Origin: Azophilus sp964638775
Lineage (GTDB): Bacteria > Pseudomonadota > Gammaproteobacteria > Pseudomonadales > Azotimanducaceae
Assembly: GCA_964638775.1 (NCBI GenBank)
Contig: CAZWZH010000066.1
Location: 1-64,000 of the forward strand
DNA: 64,000 nucleotides
Reading direction: 5' to 3'
Every line of letters starts with the position of its first letter. Position 1 is the first letter of the stretch. The notes under the pieces are model-generated. The model was not told the DNA's origin. It did no database searches and saw only the letters and a program-made list of their open reading frames with translations. The position numbers were made by a program, and so were the translations under genes. Of this stretch, positions 1 through 6,915 are shown piece by piece.

Positions 1-114
1 CGGTTTTCTGGGACCGGGTTGATCGGACCATATGACATAAAAGTATTACCGTTTGCGACGAAGATCAACCAACTGCCGGTCTCGCCATCCCAGGAGCTGA
101 CGCTCAAAGCGAAA

Positions 115-370
115 GTTGCCTTTTGCGTTCAGGGTGTCATCAGCCCGATGCTCTCCAACGTATTCCTGCACCATGTGCTGGATGCGTGGATCGAGCGGGA
201 GGCGAAGCCCCGGCTGAGCGGGTCGTGCCAGCTTGTGCGGTTCGCCGATGACTTCGTTCTGGCCTTCGAGGATGCCCAAAGCGGCAGGCGCATGCTGAAT
301 GTTCTCGGCAAACGCCTTGCCCGCTACGGGCTGACGCTCCACGGGACCAAGACGCGCTATGTGGACAGAC
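115..370 (+). pseudogene. Group II intron reverse transcriptase/maturase fragment
   Basis: The frame translates to the RT palm region only: a QGVISPMLSN block (RT motif 4), followed by the catalytic RFADDFVLAFE box with the FADD core, then LTLHGTKTRYVD. An intact intron-encoded protein has about 400 to 600 residues with finger, palm, thumb, maturase and often HNH parts. Here roughly 85 residues of palm survive. Homology starts abruptly near 115 and stops near 370, where it abuts the truncated IS21 transposase read on the other strand. It is a decayed remnant that cannot encode an active enzyme. The group II assignment rests on the motif wording alone. Confidence 0.75.
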
Positions 371-944
371 CTCGCCAAAGTGCCGGAAACTCCGCTCGTG
401 GGCCTCGAACACCATCTCCTGGCCTTCGCGCGGGAAAATCTGAACCAGGAAAACGCGACTGTGGCACAGCCGCATGTGCGCCGCCTTGACCCGCACGGTG
501 GTGCCGGCGATCACCGCGTACTCGTGACTCCAGTCGAACTGGTACGCCTCGCCGGGATCGAACGTCAGCGGCACAAAGGCCTGCCCGGCCGATCCGGGGT
601 CGTCGCCGGCGCCAGGACCCCGCGTAACGACGTACCGCATCGTATCCGCCGTCTTAGCCCAGACCGGCCAGTTCCTCGTAGATCCGCGCCAGCGACAGGC
701 GGTCGCGCCGACTCTTGCCCTCGTTCGCCTCCAATAGCTGCTCAAGTTCCCCGGTCCAGGCACCGAACTTCGGCAACGGCTGAATCGACCGTTCATAGCG
801 AAACGACGTCTCATCCGAGCGCACCACCCTGCGCACCGTGTTCCGCGACAGCTTCAATTCCCGGGCAATCTGCTTGATCGGTATGCCCCGACCCAGATGA
901 TCCCGACGAATCTGCGCAATGGTCTCCACAACCAGCATCTCCAC
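370..944 (-). pseudogene. istA: IS21-family transposase IstA, truncated and frameshifted
   Basis: The N-terminal part (944 down to about 655) reads as an HTH domain with IKQIARELKLSRNTVRRVVR, typical of IstA. Homology then continues in another frame from about 664 to 376 with FDPGEAYQFDWSHEYAV and HMRLCHSRVFLVQ, the start of the DDE catalytic domain (first Asp in FDWS). The reading frame shifts near 655. The gene ends abruptly near 370 against the reverse transcriptase fragment, so the rest of the catalytic domain and all of istB are missing. It is inactive. Terminal repeats of the element lie just upstream of its start. Confidence 0.85.
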
Positions 945-989
945 TCACCTCGCCCGTCCTTGCAACGAGGTAAGTTGATGGCCTCAGTT

Positions 990-1050
990 CAGGGGGGTCA
1001 GTTTTGGACGCCGATTCCCCCGTCAGGGGGGTCAATATTGCACGCCGATT
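990..1050. repeat. IS21-type terminal direct repeats
   Basis: Two 27-bp copies lie 34 bp apart (990-1016 and 1024-1050), sharing caggggggtca and cgccgatt and differing at four positions. Multiple short repeats of this type form the ends of IS21-family elements. They sit outside the start of the istA remnant and mark its preserved left end. Confidence 0.75.
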
Positions 1051-1340
1051 AACACACATGTCGCAGGTGCGAGCGTTGTTCGGTTATAGGTCCGTCTCTC
1101 CGGGGACGCGGTATGACCAGCCCTTCTGGGGCCAGCCCGCCAACCGCCACTTGCCAATACCGCGACCTTCCATCGTCCGAACGCTGCGCTGCGAACCCGG
1201 GAAGTTACCCGATTTGGCCACGCCGATGGCCAAAATCGTGGCCTGTTGGAGAGAGCGGGTTGTAGCGGTGTTCTACCGATGTTGAAGTAAGGATTCGGCG
1301 AAAGTGGAGAGGTCGAGCCCACACTAGCTTCGTCCTTGCC
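1051..1340. other. Intergenic spacer between IS21 end and E1-like gene
   Basis: I see no convincing gene or RNA here. Short open frames on both strands lack recognisable features. The spacer separates the IS21 remnant from the 3' end of the ubiquitin-like operon. Confidence 0.4.
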
Positions 1341-2717
1341 TCAAAGACCTTGACCGGGACCGCCGAGCAGCCCGTTCGCGGCAGACGCGACGGCCGGCCT
1401 CCCCGCATGACTTATGCCGCGTGCCCCCGTCGCCGACAGCTCCGCCAATTTGCGGTCAGCGATGTGCGAGAGGGTCCCGACTTCGTTGACGACACAATCG
1501 CAACCGGAGGCTACGGCGATGGCGCGCGCTACTGTGACTGCTCCTGCTACAGCACTAACGTACGGCACGGCTACGCTGGCTCCGCCTAACTCCGCTGCCC
1601 CGCACGCGCCTATCTCCCGTTCGAGGCGCAGATAGGCATCGGCACTAGGACGCTCCTGTCCTCCGGGAGGATCCTCGAGATCGGCGAAATGCTGGTCGAT
1701 GCGGCGATTTTTGTCGAATACGGTGACGCGATACCGGTCGAAGTCTGTCGCCGTGCGTCCCAAGCCCGCATCTACAATGCAGTCAAAACCGACCTTTGCC
1801 ATGAGCTTGCGTCCACTGACCTTGTCCAGGCCCGAAAGCGCGAGCCGCGGATCGTCATCCTGAACCCGGTCTCGCGCCGTGAGCCAGCGATCGACTCGTC
1901 GAACACGAAACCCCTTTGCCGACGCCCAGTCTTCAGCCACCTTCGTCTTCAGCGTCCCGTAAGTCTCGGCCTTCACCAACACCGACGTACCCCAGTTCTC
2001 TTCGCTAACACTATCTCTGTCCTGAAGGACCAGGGAGACGTTGCGGGCATCAGCGAATGGCAGCGCGGAAAGCGCCCAGAGATAGGCCTGCCCCAAGTTC
2101 CCGAGCCCGACCAGCCAGAGCGCCCCGGGCAGAAACACCTCTCGGAACCGGGGCGCTTCCTCGCCCTCAGCGACGGGCCAGAGGTCGAGCTGACCCGTGA
2201 AATCAACGAGCCGGTTCCTCTCCGCCTCAAAGGCGACGCCCACCGCCATCGCGCCGGCAGCGATACCGGGCAACGGGTTGTCCCCTTCATCCGGGCGTAC
2301 CTGGCCTAGTTTCGCTGTCCCCGCTCTCCAGCCCGTCCACCACGGCGAAACCGCCCAACCCGGCCTAGCGTCGTCTGTACCAATGACAATCCTGCGCGAT
2401 GCAGCTCCCCGGAAAGACGAAGCGCCAACCCGATGCGCCGCCCCGGCAAGGCTCTCGCAGCCCAAGGGCAGGTAAGTGTTCGCAGGGCCGTCCACGGCAC
2501 CGGCCAGCCGTACGCCACCGACGAAGGTCCTGCTCGCGACCGACACTGCCGTAAGGGCCGCCGCATGGGCAGCAGGCGAGGAGGCTCCGCTGCCGACGAC
2601 GACCTCGAGAGTCAGTTGCCTCAGCTTGGCCTGCGCTTCATCGAACGAGATCCCCTCGCTGTCTACGAGTAGCTTGGAGAGCCGGGCGATCTGTCGGTCT
2701 AGCGCCACGGCCACCAT
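1341..2717 (-). CDS. ThiF/E1-like ubiquitin-activating enzyme of the Ub-like operon
   Basis: Predicted adenylyltransferase of 458 residues that would activate the C-terminus of the Ub-like protein encoded upstream. The ThiF/E1 Rossmann core starts at the WLVGLGNLG nucleotide-binding loop (about residues 202-209). It continues with an acidic strand LVLQDRDSVSEENWG (D233/D235, N241), a lysine helix TLKTKV and VDAGLG near 316-320. A late CGAAELGG...AVPYVSA segment (Cys372) resembles the Cys-Gly region of other ThiF proteins. The first 190 residues form a divergent N-terminal domain. The gene is last in the operon and overlaps the JAB gene by 19 nt. The E1-like family is secure from the motifs. 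Target and exact chemistry are unknown. Confidence 0.85.
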   Translation of the reverse strand: MVAVALDRQIARLSKLLVDSEGISFDEAQAKLRQLTLEVVVGSGASSPAAHAAALTAVSVASRTFVGGVRLAGAVDGPANTYLPLGCESLAGAAHRVGASSFRGAASRRIVIGTDDARPGWAVSPWWTGWRAGTAKLGQVRPDEGDNPLPGIAAGAMAVGVAFEAERNRLVDFTGQLDLWPVAEGEEAPRFREVFLPGALWLVGLGNLGQAYLWALSALPFADARNVSLVLQDRDSVSEENWGTSVLVKAETYGTLKTKVAEDWASAKGFRVRRVDRWLTARDRVQDDDPRLALSGLDKVSGRKLMAKVGFDCIVDAGLGRTATDFDRYRVTVFDKNRRIDQHFADLEDPPGGQERPSADAYLRLEREIGACGAAELGGASVAVPYVSAVAGAVTVARAIAVASGCDCVVNEVGTLSHIADRKLAELSATGARGISHAGRPAVASAANGLLGGPGQGL

Positions 2718-3220
2718 CCGATGTGCAGCGGAGATGGCTGCTCGAAGCTACGGTCCCGCCAACGGCGCGATCCCAGGTACTCGTACACGCCGATACCCTC
2801 GGGACCGGTTTCCCGCGTAGCGAATTTCGGGAGAATCATGGCCACGTGACCGACTTCTGCTATCACCGGATTGGCACGATCTGAAGGGCTTTGCCCGAAC
2901 CCGGCGGGGTGGACGTGAATGTCTGCCACAACCGAGCGCCCGACCCTTCGGCAATAGGTCCAGAGATCACCCAGATGCCGGCCATCGATGAGGACCATCC
3001 CTGTCTTCAGTGCGTTCGGATCGATGTCGTCGTAGAACACGAACTCGTCGATCGCGCGGGCCCGGTTGTTGGAGCCCAGAAGGAAGGCCCCGCTTTCTCG
3101 CCGCCCGTCGGCGCGTCGCCTCAGTTCCGCGACCCCCCGGCGCCACACTCTGCCACCGCACACGATCTCAGGCGGAGGACCGAGAAGCTTGCGCGCGAGC
3201 GTTGCTGTTAAGGATGCCAT
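2699..3220 (-). CDS. JAB/MPN (JAMM) metallopeptidase, predicted Ub-like processing or deconjugating enzyme
   Basis: A 173-residue protein with a complete JAMM zinc motif: Glu42 in ESGAFLLG, then His102-x-His104-Pro...Ser111-x-x-Asp114 within DIHVHPAGFGQSPSD. Enzymes of this family hydrolyse bonds after the C-terminal glycines of ubiquitin-like proteins. In this operon it could trim the extra residue after Gly-Gly of the Ub-like protein, remove it from targets, or both. The chosen ATG overlaps the upstream gene by 53 nt, so a start a little further in is possible. It also overlaps the E1-like gene, indicating tight translational coupling. Confidence 0.88.
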   Translation of the reverse strand: MASLTATLARKLLGPPPEIVCGGRVWRRGVAELRRRADGRRESGAFLLGSNNRARAIDEFVFYDDIDPNALKTGMVLIDGRHLGDLWTYCRRVGRSVVADIHVHPAGFGQSPSDRANPVIAEVGHVAMILPKFATRETGPEGIGVYEYLGSRRWRDRSFEQPSPLHIGWWPWR

Positions 3221-3644
3221 GCAGGTCCTGAAACACGAAAGTAAGGCGCCGCTTCGGATTCCACGCCAAGTGCGGGTAGGCGGCTGTGTTGTTGTTGTGG
3301 GGTCCAGTCTTGCGGTCCCACGGGCGGTAGACGGTGTCGTCGCCCCAGTTCTTGAACGTCTGCTTGACCCGTCTGCCTCCCTGAGGCCGACGGTCGACGG
3401 CTAGAGGGGCGTTGCGCTCGTGGTCCCAAATGCGGACCAAAGGCGCCTGCGCGGCGTAGTTCGAAAGGTCCGCCCGGAAGCCATACTCGCTGGCCGTGCC
3501 GTCCGGCTCTGTAGCGGAGACGGCAAAATCCAGGGTGGGGAACTCGAACGAGACGACTCGCCAGCGGCCCTGGTCGCAGCCTCGGACGAAGTCGCCTTCC
3601 TTCAAGTCGGCCTCGATGCGCGCGATGGCGGGATCCGCGATCAT
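3168..3644 (-). CDS. Putative divergent E2-like protein of the Ub-like operon
   Basis: A 158-residue protein starting inside the stop codon of the Ub-like gene (ATGA overlap). It shows the rough order of elements of an E2 fold: an N-terminal helix, beta strands around residues 28-58, a SNYAAQAPLVRIWD segment comparable with the YP..P.V.F loop, VYRPWDR at 105-111, and an aromatic C-terminal part with HLAW and FVFQDLHGIL. The only cysteine is Cys23, near the N-terminus and outside the usual E2 active-site position. The protein may therefore work without a canonical thioester. The E2 call rests on operon position plus weak sequence resemblance. It could instead be an unrelated accessory subunit. 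Confidence 0.55.
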   Translation of the reverse strand: MIADPAIARIEADLKEGDFVRGCDQGRWRVVSFEFPTLDFAVSATEPDGTASEYGFRADLSNYAAQAPLVRIWDHERNAPLAVDRRPQGGRRVKQTFKNWGDDTVYRPWDRKTGPHNNNTAAYPHLAWNPKRRLTFVFQDLHGILNSNARAQASRSSA

Positions 3645-3934
3645 CAGGAGCCTCCGTTGGCGATGTCGCCCCGCACCAGATCGAGCGCGAGGTCATCGTC
3701 CTTACCCGCTAGGCGCCCGATGTGATCCCGCTCCGGTAGCTCGTCCTTCTCGCCATGTCGGACCAGAACAAGCTCGGTCGCCAAGCTCCCGTCGACCTTA
3801 AACACCTTGATCGCCCAGCTGAGCACGTCCTTAACGGCTTCGAATCGTTTGAACTCGAGGCTCTCCTCGCCAGACTGGTAGTAGACGGTAACCTTTACCT
3901 CGACCGCTTCCTTCCCTTCGACAATCTCACTCAT
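3644..3934 (-). CDS. Ubiquitin-like modifier protein with C-terminal Gly-Gly-Ser
   Basis: A 96-residue protein whose residues 11-92 have the size and strand/helix pattern of a beta-grasp fold: VEVKVTVYYQSGE, then a helix AVKDVLSWAIKVF, then strands TELVLVRHG and LALDLVRGD. It ends in Ala-Asn-Gly-Gly-Ser. Gly94-Gly95 is the expected conjugation end and Ser96 a one-residue tail that the neighbouring JAB peptidase could remove. A GGAG ribosome-binding sequence lies about 12 nt before the ATG. It is first in the four-gene minus-strand operon. The Ub-like identity is inferred from fold pattern, Gly-Gly terminus and E1/E2/JAB context. Confidence 0.75.
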   Translation of the reverse strand: MSEIVEGKEAVEVKVTVYYQSGEESLEFKRFEAVKDVLSWAIKVFKVDGSLATELVLVRHGEKDELPERDHIGRLAGKDDDLALDLVRGDIANGGS

Positions 3935-4066
3935 TCATTCGTCTCCATGCGCCCCAGCGATGTTCGCCGGCGTTGAAACCCTATGCGGAGACTGGACTGT
4001 GGCGCGGACATTGACCCATCATGTCCGAGCGGGCAGGAGGGGGCCGCATAAGAAGAGGCAGACAAG
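3935..4066. promoter_or_regulatory. Divergent promoter region between Ub-like operon and sigma factor gene
   Basis: A 132-bp gap separates two divergently transcribed units. It must hold the promoters of both the Ub-like operon and the sigma/ImmA trio unless one starts further away. I see no perfect -35/-10 pair, which would fit use of an alternative sigma factor but is not proof of it. Confidence 0.45.
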
Positions 4067-4603
4067 ATGCGGCCACGCCGGATGAGCCCAGATGAGATCG
4101 CCCAGGCGATCGAAACCCTATCGGATGCTAATTGGGTACGCCTGAAGAAGGCTGCTCAGCACTACGCCCGCCCCGCGGTCTCGGCTGACGACCTGCTGCA
4201 GGAGGCCTTCACCCGCGCCTTGGCGGGTAGTCGAACATGCCCGGAAGGCGTGGATGTCGTTAAGTTTCTGGCCGAAGCCATGCGCAGCATTGCTCACGGA
4301 GAACAGGAGAAGTTCCGTGAGTTGGAGGAACTCGATGGTGTCGATGGTGCTGCCCTGCCCGCGTCCACGCCCTTGGAGACCGAGATCGCCGACACGGAGC
4401 AGTACGAGGTGATCCTCGGGAAAATCCTGTGTCTCTTTGAGGACGACCCTACAGCGAAGGAGATCGTGGAGGGCATTACGGCGGGACTCACGGCGGAGGA
4501 GCTACGAGAACTGACCGGGCTCGACCAGACGGCGTACAACTCCAAGCGGAGGCTCATACGCCGACGCATCGACAAGAGATTCCCTGAAGGATTCACGCTA
4601 TGA
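4067..4603 (+). CDS. Sigma-70-like (ECF-type) RNA polymerase sigma factor
   Basis: A 178-residue protein with an ECF-like two-domain layout. A sigma2-like stretch ARPAVSADDLLQEAFTRAL (about residues 50-68) matches the DDLxQEtf core-binding helix. A sigma4-like C-terminal helical part EIVEGITAGLTAEELRELTG...YNSKRRLIRRR resembles the region that reads -35 DNA. Length is normal for a compact ECF factor. It starts the plus-strand trio divergent to the Ub-like operon and overlaps the next gene by ATGA. It may direct transcription of one or both units. Start ambiguity: ATG at 4067 or at 4082. Confidence 0.78.
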   Translation: MRPRRMSPDEIAQAIETLSDANWVRLKKAAQHYARPAVSADDLLQEAFTRALAGSRTCPEGVDVVKFLAEAMRSIAHGEQEKFRELEELDGVDGAALPASTPLETEIADTEQYEVILGKILCLFEDDPTAKEIVEGITAGLTAEELRELTGLDQTAYNSKRRLIRRRIDKRFPEGFTL

Positions 4604-5022
4604 CCGGAAAGAAAGAGAGCGCTCGAGAGGACCTCAACCGGTTGGCCGATGCCCTCGTCGAGGACATTCTGAGCACGCCGGACGACGAACTGTTGGCTGA
4701 ATTCCGGGAAGAGGGGCAAGACCCACAGCGCAATGCCGCCGCATTGCGCAGTCTCTTCCGGCAGAGCCTGTTGGCAGCCAGGAAACGGAGAATGTCGGAT
4801 GCGAAAGCAGGCGTCGCGGCCGTTCGCCAAGCTGATCGGGCGGGCCTGGGCGGTGAGGTGACGGACATTGCAGCGGCGCGGGCGCGTCTCCAGTCTCTGA
4901 TTAAGCGTCACCCCGGTCAGTTGACACTGGCAGCGCGCAATGAGGCCGAGCTGTCGGACGCGGATGTCCTCGGCATGCTCAAAGACCTAGCAGAGCTTGG
5001 CCTCATCGATCCCGAGGAGTAG
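4600..5022 (+). CDS. Small helical protein of unknown function between sigma factor and ImmA
   Basis: A 140-residue, charged, mainly helical protein that I do not recognise. It begins MTGKKESAREDLNRLADALVEDIL, carries an Arg/Lys-rich middle and ends in a possible helical module LSDADVLGMLKDLAELGLIDP. No cysteine, membrane segment or signal peptide is present. Its ATG overlaps the sigma factor stop (ATGA), and the ImmA-like gene follows after 9 nt, so the three are almost certainly co-expressed. By position it could be an anti-sigma factor or a repressor that the following protease cleaves. That role is inference only. Confidence 0.7.
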   Translation: MTGKKESAREDLNRLADALVEDILSTPDDELLAEFREEGQDPQRNAAALRSLFRQSLLAARKRRMSDAKAGVAAVRQADRAGLGGEVTDIAAARARLQSLIKRHPGQLTLAARNEAELSDADVLGMLKDLAELGLIDPEE

Positions 5023-5031
5023 GGCGGGGAA

Positions 5032-5790
5032 GTGAGGCTTCGGCCAGCCGAGTTGCTGCTGCAGGACTTGGGGGTCACCGAGCCGAAGGAGATCGATCTC
5101 GAAGCGATCGCGTTCTATGTTAATGCGCAAGTGCGCTACCGGATCCTGGACGGGTGTGAAGCACAGATAGTCGGATCGGCCGATAAAGCGATCATTACGG
5201 TCAACCAGAGCAGCCCCAGGCGCAGGAAGCGATTCTCGATTGCCCACGAGCTAGGCCACTGGCACTACCACCGCGGGCGTCGCCTGACCTGTGTGGTTGA
5301 GGCGTACCGTCCCCGAACCGCGTCCCCCGAGCGGACTGCGGACGGCTACGCTGCTGACCTGCTCATGCCACGATACTTGTTCCAGCCGCTCATCCGCCAA
5401 CAGAAACAGCTGGACTTTGCAGCAATCGGGTTCCTTGCGGCGGAGTTCGATGTGAGCCAGACCGCGACGGCCATTCGAGCTACCGAGAGTGACCACTCGC
5501 CAGTGATGCTGGTCTGTCACGGGGACGGTGGACGCAAGTGGTTTGCACGGGCTCCGAGCGTACCTGAACGGTGGTTCCCCCAGAGTCAGCTGGACTCGGA
5601 TAGTTTCGCCTACGATGTCCAGTTCGGCTCTGAGCCCGACGGCACGAGGCTCAGGAAGATTGACGCTGATGCTTGGTTTGACCGGCGGGACGCTGGTCGT
5701 TTCGAACTCCTTGAGCAGACCATCACCGTAGGTCCAGACGAAACACTGACGCTTCTCGTCTTCACGGACGAGGAGATGCTCGACGAGTAG
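5032..5790 (+). CDS. ImmA/IrrE-family metallo-endopeptidase
   Basis: A 252-residue protein with the zinc signature RFSIAHELGHWHYH (HELGH at residues 72-76) followed by TADGYAADLLMP, the usual ImmA/IrrE helix. The family's common Glu-Ala-Asn triplet is Thr-Ala-Asp here. Proteins of this family cleave repressors or regulators upon stress or mobile-element induction. The C-terminal 120 residues are a divergent sensor-like part. The start is a GTG with a strong gggcgggga ribosome-binding sequence. It is the third gene of the sigma factor operon, so its natural substrate may be one of the two preceding products. Confidence 0.85.
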   Translation: MRLRPAELLLQDLGVTEPKEIDLEAIAFYVNAQVRYRILDGCEAQIVGSADKAIITVNQSSPRRRKRFSIAHELGHWHYHRGRRLTCVVEAYRPRTASPERTADGYAADLLMPRYLFQPLIRQQKQLDFAAIGFLAAEFDVSQTATAIRATESDHSPVMLVCHGDGGRKWFARAPSVPERWFPQSQLDSDSFAYDVQFGSEPDGTRLRKIDADAWFDRRDAGRFELLEQTITVGPDETLTLLVFTDEEMLDE

Positions 5791-5804
5791 CGGAAGTAGA
5801 TGTG

Positions 5805-5969
5805 GGGAACGCGGGGCCACCGCTTGGCCCCACGCCCGCGGCCGACTATGAGCGGCACCGCCCCGAAGAGATCCCGCTCTACGCGATCATCGAGACGTAC
5901 TACCCGCAGTTTCTCACTCGGCTCGAAGCCCACGGTGGCTCGCTGCCCGCGTTCATCAAGCGGGCGTAA
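5805..5969 (+). pseudogene. IS91-family transposase N-terminal scrap
   Basis: A short frame reads PTPAADYERHRPEE followed by IPLYAIIETYYPQFLTRL and GGSLPAFIKRA, then a stop at 5967-5969. This matches the start of IS91/IS801-type transposases (Y-x-RHRPE...LY...E.HYP.F). The rest of the protein is absent. It follows the ImmA gene by about 15 bp and marks a boundary of past rearrangement. Confidence 0.6.
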
Positions 5970-6291
5970 GCGAAGTGGAAGCGGATCGAAGCATGCACCG
6001 CACCCCGGTGCCACGGGTGATTCACGATGCCGGTACCAGCGGTTCGAATCGATCGGGCAACGGCCATGCAGTCTGTACGCATTCAACTCGCCAGGGTGCC
6101 AATGATGGTTTTCGACATCGCCGCATCGACGGCGGAATCCTTCCCCCCAAGCCTTGATGCAACGCGTTGCTTCAACTACGGTGCCGCCGAGAACCGAATC
6201 CTGCATCCGGGAAATCTTGCGACCGTCCCGCTAACGAAGCAAATTCTCGACAGCAATCCGCACACCCCAACCCCCAAACTGAAGCGATCCC
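5970..6291. other. Intergenic region before the restriction endonuclease gene
   Basis: I find no gene with recognisable features in these 320 bp. They probably contain the promoter of the endonuclease gene. Confidence 0.4.
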
Positions 6292-6915
6292 ATGGCAATA
6301 GCACGAAACACGATCGACCCGGCGTACTTCAACCCAAAGCTGAAGTTCCCCTACCAGTTGAGAACGGACGACTTCCGTTCGGCAATGCAGGACGTCTATG
6401 ACTTCTTCCACGACGTAAACGAGCATCTGGTTGCAAAAGGTCTTCAGCGACTCGATGACAGCCTGCGGCCGGCAATCATGTCAGGCGTTCTTTCGGACTT
6501 GCTTACGTCCAGCCTTGCCACGCACTCCAGGGTCCTCATAGAGAACAGGTACTTCAACGGACACCCAGACCTCTTGGTGCAGGGCGTATACCCGAACAAC
6601 GCCGTCAAGGCGGGCGAACGAGGGGTGGAAGTCAAGACCACTCGAAAGAAGGGTGGGGCAGTCGATACACATGGCGCTCGAAACCAATGGATGTGCGTTT
6701 TCGTCTACGAGGTCGACACCACATCGGAGCCGGCCGTGGAAAGGCTGCCGATGACCTTCAGGGAGGTCTACCTTGGCGAGGTCACGCTCGATGATTTCAG
6801 AAGGAATCCCAGGGGAGAACTCGGCACCAGAACGGCGACGCTGCATGCGGAAGGGATAAGCAAGCTTCGGGAGAATTGGGTGTACAAGATTCAATCGGAC
6901 CCGTTGGGGGCATAA
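6292..6915 (+). CDS. Putative type II restriction endonuclease (PD-(D/E)XK fold)
   Basis: A 207-residue protein with a PD-(D/E)XK-like core: IENRYFNGHPDLLVQG (Pro92-Asp93), then GERGVEVKTTRKKGG (Glu113-Val-Lys115). The spacing of about 19 residues is normal for this nuclease fold. The gene faces a DNA methyltransferase and their 3' ends overlap by 25 bp, the classical compact layout of a type II restriction-modification pair. It would cut unmodified DNA at the site protected by that methylase. Recognition sequence unknown; the nuclease role is inferred from motif plus partner. Confidence 0.72.
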   Translation: MAIARNTIDPAYFNPKLKFPYQLRTDDFRSAMQDVYDFFHDVNEHLVAKGLQRLDDSLRPAIMSGVLSDLLTSSLATHSRVLIENRYFNGHPDLLVQGVYPNNAVKAGERGVEVKTTRKKGGAVDTHGARNQWMCVFVYEVDTTSEPAVERLPMTFREVYLGEVTLDDFRRNPRGELGTRTATLHAEGISKLRENWVYKIQSDPLGA

